Origin: CAZZHG01 sp964653655
Lineage (GTDB): Bacteria; Bdellovibrionota; FAC87; UBA2466
Assembly: GCA_964653655.1 (NCBI GenBank)
Contig: CAZZHG010000010.1
Coordinates: forward strand, 6,128 to 70,127
DNA length: 64,000 nt
Reading direction: 5' to 3'
Positions 50,618 to 58,786 of the stretch are shown here, in pieces (the stretch's first letter is position 1; every line of letters begins with the position of its first letter). The position numbers and the translations under genes are program-made. The notes under the pieces are model-generated. The model made no database searches. It had not been told where the DNA came from and saw only the letters and a list, made by a program, of their open reading frames with translations.

Positions 50618-51535
50618 ATGAAAGGCCTACTGAAGTTCCTCGGTGGCTGCATTCTGGTCTTTCTGATCCTGGTGACCCTCACCGGGACGGTCTCCTTTAT
50701 CCGTAAAACCTGGTTCGGCGGCGGTGGCCACTCGGCGCCCATCCGCGTGCTCGAGATCTCGGGCATGCTGACCCAGTCGAAGGGCAAGCTCAAAGAGCTC
50801 GAAAAGATCCTCGAGAACTCCAGCACGAAGGCCATCGTCATCCGCGTGAACTCTCCCGGCGGGCTGGTCGCCCCTTCGCAGGAGCTCTACAACGGAATCA
50901 AACGCGCGGACGCGAAAGTTCCGGTCATCGTTTCTATGGGCCCTCTCGCCGCGAGCGGCGGCTACTACCTCGCGCTCGGCGGCCGCACCATAGTCGCCAA
51001 TCCCGGCACACTCACGGCCAGCATCGGCGTCATCATCGAATTCGTGAACACCCAGCGCCTGTTCGAATGGGCGAAGGTCGAGCGTTTCGCCATCACCGGC
51101 GGAAAATTCAAGGCCATCGGCACTCCGTTCCGCCCGATGACGAACGAAGAGCGCCAGCTTCTGACCGGAATGGTGAACGACATCCACCTGCAGTTCAAAG
51201 CCGCCGTCCAAGAAAGGCGCAAGCTTTCGGACGCGGAGATGGTAGACACGACCGACGGCCGCGTGATGACCGGCTCCCAGGCCGTGAAGGCGAAACTCGT
51301 CGATCAGCTAGGAGATCTTCACGACGCCGTGGAGTTGGCGAAAGCCGCCGCGAAGCTACCGGCGGACGCCGCCGTGGACTACAACGAAGGTACTCAGGGT
51401 ATCTTGATGAAGCTTCTCTTCGGGGATGACGAAGAAGAAGCGCAAGGCGTCTTACAGTCTTTCAGAAACTTCGGTACGGGAGCGGCTTCACTCGTCCCCG
51501 GGTGGCACGTCCTGCTTCTTAGCCCGGTCCGCTGA
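50618..51535 (+). CDS. sppA: signal peptide peptidase SppA (S49)
   Basis: 305 residues, short (36K-type) SppA. N-terminal TM (GGCILVFLILVTLTGTVSF), Ser nucleophile at S113 in PLAASGGYYLA and Lys general base at about K165 in GGKFKAIGTP. Degrades cleaved signal peptides in the membrane. Co-transcribed with rpsA. Its last 48 bp overlap the convergent lipoprotein gene. Confidence 0.92.
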   Translation: MKGLLKFLGGCILVFLILVTLTGTVSFIRKTWFGGGGHSAPIRVLEISGMLTQSKGKLKELEKILENSSTKAIVIRVNSPGGLVAPSQELYNGIKRADAKVPVIVSMGPLAASGGYYLALGGRTIVANPGTLTASIGVIIEFVNTQRLFEWAKVERFAITGGKFKAIGTPFRPMTNEERQLLTGMVNDIHLQFKAAVQERRKLSDAEMVDTTDGRVMTGSQAVKAKLVDQLGDLHDAVELAKAAAKLPADAAVDYNEGTQGILMKLLFGDDEEEAQGVLQSFRNFGTGAASLVPGWHVLLLSPVR

Positions 51536-52426
51536 AGGCGAGACCGCAATCTCAAACGCAGTCTCAGGCAAATCCAGCTTATAAACCCGGATCGCATTGC
51601 CATGAAGAACCGCGGGCCAATGCTCTTTCGCGAACACGGCGCGGACGGCGCCGACTCCGGGATTGATCACGGCGAGCGGATAGTTCGAGCCGAAGAGAAT
51701 TTTCTTCGGATACGGAGCGAAGGGGCGCAAGATTTCCTGGAGCCGCTGGGTGGTCTCGGCGGAGCTCTTGTAGCCGGCCTCCGGATGAACCACGACGGAG
51801 GTATCGGCGTAAACATTCGGGTAATTGGCCACGAGCCACAGACCGTCCTTCGGGCTCGGCGAGCCGAGAGCAGCCAGAACGAAATTCACGTTCGAGTTGC
51901 GACTGACGAGCGTTTCCCAGTCGAGAGTCTTCGCGCCACGTCCCTCGAGAAGCACGGGAACCCGGTGCTTCGCCGCAAGAGCCACCGACGCTTGCCGCTG
52001 AGCCGGAGAAGTCGCGTGCGAGATGAGAACACAGCGGTAAATGCCTTTTTCCAAGCCTTGGGTGAGATGCTTTTGCGCGGCGGGAGTCAAAACGGGCCCG
52101 CCGCAGACAGCGAGCTTCACCATGAACTTCTTGTCGATTCGCGGAAAGAATCTCGTCTGGCCCGGAAGGGCGACGGCGCCGAGAACGTTCGCTCCGCGGA
52201 ACGCGACTTCCATTCCCCAGCTGGGTTGAACGCCGGCGTCGTCTTGAGCGTTCTCGAACTCGGTGTGAGCGTCGACGACCGGAAGCATCGGCTCGACTTC
52301 GGCGATCTCACGGGAGCCGTTCTTGGTCATGACTTCACCAAGCCCTCCCATGCCACGCAATCCGAGCGAGGATTTGTAACATCCTCCCAGGAACAAGCAG
52401 GCAAATATGAAGATCGTGAAACGCAA
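51488..52426 (-). CDS. degenerate amidohydrolase-like lipoprotein
   Basis: 312 residues. Signal with lipobox ACLFLGGC. The rest resembles the amidohydrolase 2 (TIM-barrel) family: VVDAHTE near the start, KILFGSNYPLAVI and LHGNAIRVYKL near the end. In active members these are DxH, FGTD-P and GxNA; here Asp/His ligands are replaced (TE, SN), suggesting loss or change of metal catalysis. TTG start at 52426 with GGAGG 4-5 nt before it. The C-terminus overlaps sppA by 48 bp. Confidence 0.7.
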   Translation of the reverse strand: MRFTIFIFACLFLGGCYKSSLGLRGMGGLGEVMTKNGSREIAEVEPMLPVVDAHTEFENAQDDAGVQPSWGMEVAFRGANVLGAVALPGQTRFFPRIDKKFMVKLAVCGGPVLTPAAQKHLTQGLEKGIYRCVLISHATSPAQRQASVALAAKHRVPVLLEGRGAKTLDWETLVSRNSNVNFVLAALGSPSPKDGLWLVANYPNVYADTSVVVHPEAGYKSSAETTQRLQEILRPFAPYPKKILFGSNYPLAVINPGVGAVRAVFAKEHWPAVLHGNAIRVYKLDLPETAFEIAVSPSADRAKKQDVPPGDE

Positions 52427-52487
52427 CTGGCCTCCGAAGAGCGGCGGGATGCCCCCGTCTTCTTATCGACCCCCTAACTACAGGACA

Positions 52488-53426
52488 TTAGTCAGGTAAA
52501 GTCTCGGAGGAGGACTCGGGTTCCGGCTCGTCAACACTGGGCGGCACTGGAGGGGCCGCGGCGTCGTCTGGCAGGTCCACGGCGCCTTCATCGGCATCGC
52601 CGAAAGGCTCCGCGGCATTGGGATCTCCACTGTCCTCGCTACCCCAAAGAGATTCGCTAAGCCCCTGATTCCTCGCGGATTCGTCGATATAGCCCAGTTT
52701 GAACATGGTCTCGACGATTTGGTTCACCCGCTTCTTGGCCCAGGGAGTTAACGCCTTGGTCCGAAAGTACGCGTGGTACTTGCGAGGCGAAGGAAGAAGC
52801 ATCGCAATGAACGCACCTTCCCGAACGGACAAACGCGACGGAACAACGCCGAAGTAATAAGTTGAGGCTTGGCCGATGCCGTAAATCCCGGGCCCAAGCT
52901 CCACCATGTTCATGTAGAAGCAAAGAATCTCGGACTTGGTGAATTCCTTTTCGAGCTCCGAAGCCCACACGAACTCACGCAGTTTCCGCCAAAGAGATTT
53001 CTCGCTCGAGAGAAAAGCGTTCTTGATCACCTGCTGAGTGATGGTGCTGGCGCCGCGGGCCCAGCGCTTTTCGCGAAAGTCCTTTTTGATCGCTTCTTGT
53101 AACTCGTGAAGATCGACTCCCTTGTGGGAGTAGAAAGTCGTATCTTCCGACGAGATGACGGCCATGATCACGTAGTCTGAGATCAGTTCGATCGGAACCC
53201 ACCCTTGAGCTTTGGGCCCAACTCTTCTCGTCGACTCTGTCCCGTTGGCCAGTTTTATCGGCATTTCAACGGAGGAGCGCATTTGAGCGAAGTTCGGCAG
53301 TTTGAATTTGAGGTAAAGGACGAGACTGCCAAGAAAGGCGATGGCGAGTACGATTCCGACTATCGCCACCACGAGGGTAGTTCGCTTTTTCGGGCCTTCG
53401 AGTGCGTTATCCATAGCTGTGCCCAC
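52488..53426 (-). CDS. monofunctional biosynthetic peptidoglycan transglycosylase (GT51)
   Basis: 312 residues. TM anchor (TLVVAIVGIVLAIAFLGSLVLY) and a GT51 domain with SSEDTTFYSHKGVD (catalytic Glu), RGASTITQQVIKN and YMNMVELGPGIYGI. MtgA-type enzyme polymerising glycan strands. The C-terminus adds about 70 acidic residues (Asp/Glu/Pro-rich) beyond usual MtgA. Start GTG 53426 (GGGGA upstream) or ATG 53414. Divergent from uvrA. Confidence 0.88.
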   Translation of the reverse strand: MGTAMDNALEGPKKRTTLVVAIVGIVLAIAFLGSLVLYLKFKLPNFAQMRSSVEMPIKLANGTESTRRVGPKAQGWVPIELISDYVIMAVISSEDTTFYSHKGVDLHELQEAIKKDFREKRWARGASTITQQVIKNAFLSSEKSLWRKLREFVWASELEKEFTKSEILCFYMNMVELGPGIYGIGQASTYYFGVVPSRLSVREGAFIAMLLPSPRKYHAYFRTKALTPWAKKRVNQIVETMFKLGYIDESARNQGLSESLWGSEDSGDPNAAEPFGDADEGAVDLPDDAAAPPVPPSVDEPEPESSSETLPD

Positions 53427-53510
53427 GTAGCAATCCCCGAATTTTTCGCCGTCCGACTAGACATCCACGCCCGTCGAAGTTTTGGGACTGGTTGCCACCA
53501 GAGTAGCGGC

Positions 53511-53539
53511 TTTTCAACTGCCCCGCTAGTCGCTACATT
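53511..53539 (+). promoter_or_regulatory. putative leaderless promoter of uvrA
   Basis: TTTTCA (53511-53516) and TACATT (53534-53539), 17-nt spacer. The -10 ends 8 nt before the GTG start. No Shine-Dalgarno sequence. Confidence 0.45.
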
Positions 53540-53547
53540 GAACCCCG

Positions 53548-56364
53548 GTGAATGAAACCGTGCGTAACTTGATCCTTCGGGGCGTCCGCCAGAACAACCT
53601 GAAAGACGTCGACGTCGATCTGCCCCTGGGAAAGACCGTGGTGGTAACCGGGCCGAGCGGCTCGGGCAAATCGTCTCTCGCCTTCGAGACCGTTTACGCC
53701 GAGGGACAGCGCCGGTACATGCAGTCCCTGTCCACCTACGCGCGCCAGTTCATGGAAAGATTCCGGGCGCCGGACGCCGACAGCATCCAGAACATCCCGC
53801 CCACGATCGCGGTGGAGCAGATCAACCCGGTCCGCAACTCCCGCGCGACCGTGGGAACTACGACCGAGTTATACGACTACTTCCGCCTGATGTACGAAAA
53901 GATCGGCGTCGAATACTGCGCGAACTGCGACGTTCCGATGGAAAGACGCACCCTGGACGACATCGCGGCGGAGCTTCAGCAAAAGCACGGCGGTAGCGCC
54001 GTCGTGTTCGGCTTCAAGCGCGTCCTGCCGAAACAGAAGGCCACCGCGAAGGAGCTGCTCGAGGAGTACCTTCGGTCGGGTTATTCGCGGCTACTGAGCG
54101 GCGGCAAAGTCATGCTGATCGAAGAGGCGGTGAAGGAAGGCGGGCTCAAAGGCGGCTCCACCGTTTCCATCGTCATCGACCGGGTGAAGCTTCCGGCGGA
54201 AAAGCTTTCCTCGAGCCAGCTATCCAGAATCACCGAGTCGCTTCGAAACGCCATGGAATTCGGCGCCGGAACCGCCGAGACCTTCGTCGAGAAGGACGGC
54301 GACTTCATTTCCGCGGGCGAGTTCACAACGCAAAACCGCTGCCCCAAGTGCGGGCTGATCTCCCTCCCCCGCTCGGCCATTTCGTTTTCTTTCAATAGCC
54401 CTCTCGGCGCGTGCGAAACCTGCCGCGGTTTCGGCAATACGCTCGAAGTGGATCCGGATCTCGTGATCCCGAACGCCCAGCTGTCCCTGGCTCAAGGGGT
54501 GGTGGAACCGTTCACGAAGCCGAGCCTCGGAAGCTGGCAGAAAAAACTTCTCGCCTACGCAAAGTCCGCGCGTATCGACGTCGACCTGCCATACCGGGAG
54601 CTGCCGGAGAAACAGCGGGAAGCCATTTTTTACGGGACCAAGGGATGGAAAGGCGTCAAAGGCGTCTTCGATATGCTCGAGGAAGAGCGCTACAAGATGC
54701 GTATCCGCGTCTTCGTCAGCCGCTACACCTCGCCTTTCACCTGCAAGAAGTGCGCAGGCCGGCGACTCAATGAAGGCGGCCTTCGGATCAAGGTCGGAGA
54801 AGCGAACATCTCCGAGCTGTCCGACAAACCCATCGGACAGCTTCGCGCCTTTTTCAAGAAGCTGCCGCTCACGCCGAATCAGGCGAAAATCTCGCAGGAC
54901 ATTCTTTCGCAAATCCACAGGCGCCTCGATTACCTCGAGACCGTGGGACTCGGTTATCTGACTCTCTCTCGGCTCACCCGAACGCTTTCCGGCGGCGAGT
55001 ACCAGCGCATTCTGCTCGCAACCCAGCTCAGCCAAGGTCTCACGGATACCTTATACGTGCTCGACGAGCCCAGCATCGGCCTTCATCCGAAGGACACTCA
55101 GAGGCTTCTGTCGGTGCTCAATCGTCTGCGGGAAAAGGGCAACTCCCTTCTCGTGGTGGAGCACGACCCTGAGATCATCGACTGGGCCGAGCATGTCGTG
55201 GACATGGGTCCGGGCGCGGGCCGGCTGGGCGGCAACGTCGTTTTCAACGGCAGCCAGTCCCTCTTCAAGCTATCCACGTGCGAAACGGCGAAATCCATCC
55301 GCGATTGGAAAGGAGCCTGCCTGAAGCAGCTCGCCCCTCCCATGCCGAAGGAGCACGAACGGTGGCTGTCTATTCAGAAGGCCAGCTCCAACAATCTCAA
55401 ATCCATCTCGGTCGACATTCCGCTCGGCAAGCTGGTCGCGGTCACGGGAGTTTCCGGGTCGGGAAAGAGCACGCTCATCGTCGATACGCTTTACCAGGCG
55501 CTCGCGAAAATGTTCCTCGGCCGCAGCGAAAAGATCGGCCGCTTCGGTTCCATCCGGGGCTTCGAGCATTTGTCGTCGGTGGAGCTCATCGATCAGGCGG
55601 CCATCGGCAAGTCTTCTCGCTCGAACCCCGTTACGTTCATCAAGGCCTACGATGAGATTCGGATGCTGTTCTCCTCCACGAGGGATGCGGCGGCTCAGCG
55701 GCTCACGCCGGGGCACTTCTCGTTCAACGTGGCCGGCGGACGCTGCGAAACCTGCGAAGGAGAAGGCCGGGTCAAGATCGACATGGTCTTCATGGAGGAC
55801 ATTTACGTCCCCTGCACCGCCTGCGACCAGAAACGCTTCAAACCCAACGTGCTGGCCGTCCGCTACCGAAACCGCAACATCGACGAAGTCTTGAAAATGA
55901 CGGTGGAGGAAGCTTTCAGCTTCTTCGACGAGTCCGCTTCTCTAAGGAACAAGCTCGCGCTGCTCCAGGAAGTGGGGCTCGGTTACCTTCAGCTGGGCCA
56001 GCCGTCCTTCAGCCTGTCGGGCGGCGAAGCTCAGCGTTTGAAAATCGCCCGCGAGCTCGCGCAAGGGAGCATGAAGCGCCTGCCTACCCTGTTCATCCTC
56101 GATGAGCCTACGACGGGCCTGCACTTCAACGAGATTGCTCGTTTGATATACGTTTTGAAACGGCTTGTTGGACAGGGTCATTCCGTCATCGTGATCGAGC
56201 ACAACGTGCAGCTGATTTGTGCCGCCCAATACGTGATTGATCTAGGACCTGACGGTGGCGAACAGGGGGGACGTGTTGTCGCCGTGGGCACGCCCAAGGA
56301 ATTGGCGCAAAAGAAGTTACCACATACGGGTTTGCATCTGGCCGAGATCCTGGGCGAAAACTAA
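53548..56364 (+). CDS. uvrA: excinuclease ABC subunit A (divergent)
   Basis: 938 residues with two ABC ATPase modules. Walker A motifs GPSGSGKS (35-42) and GVSGSGKST in the second half, signatures TLSGGEYQRI and SLSGGEAQRLK, and zinc-finger Cys pairs CPKC/CETC and CETC/CTAC. The UvrB-interaction region (about residues 131-250) is present but strongly diverged, and the usual LSPAISIDQ-like stretch reads NIPPTIAVEQINPVRNSRAT. It remains a bona fide UvrA for nucleotide excision repair, but an unusual branch. GTG start. Confidence 0.93.
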   Translation: MNETVRNLILRGVRQNNLKDVDVDLPLGKTVVVTGPSGSGKSSLAFETVYAEGQRRYMQSLSTYARQFMERFRAPDADSIQNIPPTIAVEQINPVRNSRATVGTTTELYDYFRLMYEKIGVEYCANCDVPMERRTLDDIAAELQQKHGGSAVVFGFKRVLPKQKATAKELLEEYLRSGYSRLLSGGKVMLIEEAVKEGGLKGGSTVSIVIDRVKLPAEKLSSSQLSRITESLRNAMEFGAGTAETFVEKDGDFISAGEFTTQNRCPKCGLISLPRSAISFSFNSPLGACETCRGFGNTLEVDPDLVIPNAQLSLAQGVVEPFTKPSLGSWQKKLLAYAKSARIDVDLPYRELPEKQREAIFYGTKGWKGVKGVFDMLEEERYKMRIRVFVSRYTSPFTCKKCAGRRLNEGGLRIKVGEANISELSDKPIGQLRAFFKKLPLTPNQAKISQDILSQIHRRLDYLETVGLGYLTLSRLTRTLSGGEYQRILLATQLSQGLTDTLYVLDEPSIGLHPKDTQRLLSVLNRLREKGNSLLVVEHDPEIIDWAEHVVDMGPGAGRLGGNVVFNGSQSLFKLSTCETAKSIRDWKGACLKQLAPPMPKEHERWLSIQKASSNNLKSISVDIPLGKLVAVTGVSGSGKSTLIVDTLYQALAKMFLGRSEKIGRFGSIRGFEHLSSVELIDQAAIGKSSRSNPVTFIKAYDEIRMLFSSTRDAAAQRLTPGHFSFNVAGGRCETCEGEGRVKIDMVFMEDIYVPCTACDQKRFKPNVLAVRYRNRNIDEVLKMTVEEAFSFFDESASLRNKLALLQEVGLGYLQLGQPSFSLSGGEAQRLKIARELAQGSMKRLPTLFILDEPTTGLHFNEIARLIYVLKRLVGQGHSVIVIEHNVQLICAAQYVIDLGPDGGEQGGRVVAVGTPKELAQKKLPHTGLHLAEILGEN

Positions 56365-56380
56365 TTGTGCTAAAAACTTC

Positions 56381-56438
56381 ACAGCCGGTGCACTGCGATT
56401 GGGCAGCCCTCGCATTGACACGTTGTGTTACCGGCTGT
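56381..56438. repeat. inverted repeat flanking the promoter of the sigma-54 activator
   Basis: ACAGCCGGT (56381-56389) and ACCGGCTGT (56430-56438) are perfect 9-bp inverted copies, 40 bp apart. The right arm overlaps the -10 region. It could be a repressor-type operator pair, or part of the uvrA 3' end structure. Confidence 0.5.
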
Positions 56439-56443
56439 ACACT
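56415..56443 (+). promoter_or_regulatory. putative sigma-70 promoter of the sigma-54 activator gene
   Basis: TTGACA (56415-56420), 17-nt spacer, TACACT (56438-56443). Predicted leader about 170 nt. Confidence 0.65.
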
Positions 56444-56504
56444 TGAATTGTTTCGACGTATCCATCTCAGTCACCAGCACCTAGACATCTTGCCCCGTGA
56501 ATCC

Positions 56505-56524
56505 GCTGAACACTGATGTTCAGC
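56505..56524. promoter_or_regulatory. palindrome in the leader (possible operator or hairpin)
   Basis: GCTGAACA-ctga-TGTTCAGC: perfect 8-bp arms around 4 nt, between promoter and start codon. Confidence 0.5.
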
Positions 56525-56622
56525 GCGTAGTCGCAAAAAATCGTCGGAAATCCTCGGCTCGGACGCCACCAATAAAATCGATTTTCAGTTCAGGGGTCCT
56601 TTTACCTGTTTGGAGGACGGTC

Positions 56623-58200
56623 ATGATCAATTGGGACGAATTCGAGCATATACACGTCATTCGCAAGCTTAAGGAGGTTATCGGCCGTTGGTTCGAAGTG
56701 GACGTCTTCTTCGCCGACGATCGCGGTAACCTCAAGGCGTTCGAGAAGGGGCAGAAGAAGCAGCTCTCGAACCAGGTCATGAGCCTCCTCACCCAGCGGG
56801 ACAACGGCTACGAAGCGCTCGCCGAGTACGCGCGCAACGTGGTGAACGACCTCCGCAAGACGCAGGAAAAGGACTACATCCGGGACTTCCTGCCGCACCT
56901 CGCGGGATCCGCGTTCCCCATCATCATGGACAACGACTTCATGGGCGCGGTGATGTGCATCGGCTATTTCCGCGGATCGGTTTCCGAGGCTCACAAGAAA
57001 GAGCTCGCGAAAGCGCTCGCGCACTACAATCTTCCCCACCAGGACATCGACATCGCGGTCGGCAAAGTAAAACTGCTCGACAAGGAGCAGCTGCCTTACT
57101 TCACCGAGCTGAGCGATCTGGTGACGCAGGAAATCTGCACTCTCCACAAGGAGATCACGCTTCGCGAGGACAGAATCTCGGAGCTGAACAAAGAGCTCGG
57201 CATCCGCTACAAGTACGACTCCATGATCGGTAAATCCAAACCGATGCAGGACACGTACGCACTGCTCGACAAAATCAAAAACTCCGAAAGCACCGTGCTC
57301 ATTCAGGGCGAGAACGGAACCGGTAAAGAGCTCATCGCGAAGGCCATTCACTACAACTCGTCCCGCAAGGACAAGGTGTTCGTGACGCAGAACTGTTCGG
57401 CCTTCAACGATAACCTCCTCGACTCGGAACTGTTCGGCCACGTGAAAGGATCTTTCACGGGCGCCGTGAAAGACAAGAAAGGCCTCTTCGAGGTCGCCGA
57501 CGGAGGAACCTTCTTCCTCGACGAAATCGGGGATACCTCTCCGAGCATGCAGGTTAAGCTCCTGCGTGTCATCCAGGAGGGAACGTTCATCCCGGTAGGA
57601 GCGACGGAACCGCGTAAAGTGGACGTCCGCATCCTCGCGGCGACGAACAAAGACCTGAAGGACATGGTGGAGAAAGGCAGCTTCCGCGAAGACCTGTTCT
57701 ACCGCATCAACGTAATCAACATCACGGTCCCGCCGCTCCGCGATCGCAAGGAAGACATCCCGCTTCTCGCGGAACACTTCCTCAAGCGGTGCGCGGAAGA
57801 AAAGCAAATCAAACCGAAGGTTCTCACCAAGCGTGCGCTTGAGAAGATCTTCGACTACCCCTGGCCCGGTAACATCCGCGAGCTCGAAAACGAAATGGAG
57901 CGCGTGACGGTACTGGCCGGTGCGGAAGGCAAGATCACCGTGGACATGCTCTCGGCTCGCATCCGCGAGTTCGGCGAGCGCAGCAAAGTCCAAGGCGTGC
58001 GCATCCAGGGCAAGCTCCGCGATGCTCTCGAGGAGCTGGAACGGGAGATGATCCGCGAGGGTCTCAAACGGACCGGCTGGAACAAATCGAGACTCGCCAA
58101 AGAGCTCGGCATCAGCCGCGCGGGCCTCATCAACAAAGTCGAGAAGTATAATCTCGACAAACGTAAGCTTGCGAAAGCAGCGAAGGACGGCGTGGCGTAA
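56623..58200 (+). CDS. sigma-54-dependent transcriptional activator with PocR-like sensor
   Basis: 525 residues. N-terminal sensor (about 10-150) with DFLPHLAGSAFPIIMDNDFMG resembles PocR/heme-or-ligand sensory domains, but lacks the Cys of typical members. The AAA+ domain carries Walker A GENGTGKE (229-236), the sigma-54 loop GSFTGA (276-281, Ser in place of Ala) and Walker B FFLDEIGD. The C-terminus ends in a Fis-type HTH (about 480-510). Start ATG 56623 with GGAGG 6 nt upstream; an earlier frame start is out of family. Targets unknown. Confidence 0.9.
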   Translation: MINWDEFEHIHVIRKLKEVIGRWFEVDVFFADDRGNLKAFEKGQKKQLSNQVMSLLTQRDNGYEALAEYARNVVNDLRKTQEKDYIRDFLPHLAGSAFPIIMDNDFMGAVMCIGYFRGSVSEAHKKELAKALAHYNLPHQDIDIAVGKVKLLDKEQLPYFTELSDLVTQEICTLHKEITLREDRISELNKELGIRYKYDSMIGKSKPMQDTYALLDKIKNSESTVLIQGENGTGKELIAKAIHYNSSRKDKVFVTQNCSAFNDNLLDSELFGHVKGSFTGAVKDKKGLFEVADGGTFFLDEIGDTSPSMQVKLLRVIQEGTFIPVGATEPRKVDVRILAATNKDLKDMVEKGSFREDLFYRINVINITVPPLRDRKEDIPLLAEHFLKRCAEEKQIKPKVLTKRALEKIFDYPWPGNIRELENEMERVTVLAGAEGKITVDMLSARIREFGERSKVQGVRIQGKLRDALEELEREMIREGLKRTGWNKSRLAKELGISRAGLINKVEKYNLDKRKLAKAAKDGVA

Positions 58201-58257
58201 GCAACGCCCCCTAGCCCACCCTTTTGTCGAAAAACAATCGTGGTGAATCCGGCGATG

Positions 58258-58285
58258 GCCCGCTCTCCTTCCCCGGGGAGCGGGC
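58258..58285 (+). terminator. GC-rich hairpin after the sigma-54 activator
   Basis: GCCCGCTC / GAGCGGGC with an interior of about 12 nt, followed by a second small palindrome CGTCGCA-TTT-TGCGACG. A run of eight Ts appears about 30 nt further on. Probably terminates the activator transcript, though it lacks an immediate T-tract. Confidence 0.5.
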
Positions 58286-58335
58286 CGTCGCATTTTGCGA
58301 CGTACCCTCCCATCGCTTTTTTTTGGGCACTAAAC

Positions 58336-58341
58336 TAAAAT
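58336..58341 (+). promoter_or_regulatory. -10 element close to the archease-like start
   Basis: TAAAAT at 58336-58341, ending 7 nt before the ATG; no clear -35 or ribosome-binding site. Confidence 0.4.
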
Positions 58342-58348
58342 AACCCCC

Positions 58349-58786
58349 ATGCCCGAGAGGAAGATCGAGTACCAGCGGCTGGACCGTCAGAAGGACCTCG
58401 GATTCCTCGTAAAGGCCCCTTCCTGGCAGCGCCTCTATACGGACGCGGCCCTATGCCTGACCGACCTCAGGGTTCAGCTGGACCGGGTTTCCGACGGAGA
58501 AAAGCGCACCATGGAAGTGGTCGCCGAGAGCAAGGAAGACTTGATGGCGAAGTGGCTCGCCGAAGTCTCGGCGCTGTTCCAGAAGGACGGCTTTCTCCCG
58601 AAGCGGGTGGTGTTTACGCGCTTCGACGGTAAATCCATTCAGGCGACTCTATGGGGAGAGCTTTACAACCCCTTGCGCCACGGATCGATCCCGAAAGACC
58701 AGACGATCACTTGCCGAACGCTCGAGATGGGAGAAATCCCAGGCTCAGAGCCAAACTTTTTCGCCCGCGTGCTTTTCAATCTTTAG
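58349..58786 (+). CDS. archease-like protein
   Basis: 145 residues. The alpha/beta pattern (DLGFLVKAPSWQRLYTDAAL, ESKEDLMAKWLAEVSALF) matches archease, a metal-dependent activator of RtcB RNA ligase. Key positions differ: the KAVTYH-like motif reads TITCRTLE and the C-terminus reads RVLFNL where archeases have VVFDI with a metal-binding Asp. So it may be a non-canonical archease. No rtcB lies in this window. Shares a TTAG double stop with the convergent gene. Confidence 0.7.
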   Translation: MPERKIEYQRLDRQKDLGFLVKAPSWQRLYTDAALCLTDLRVQLDRVSDGEKRTMEVVAESKEDLMAKWLAEVSALFQKDGFLPKRVVFTRFDGKSIQATLWGELYNPLRHGSIPKDQTITCRTLEMGEIPGSEPNFFARVLFNL

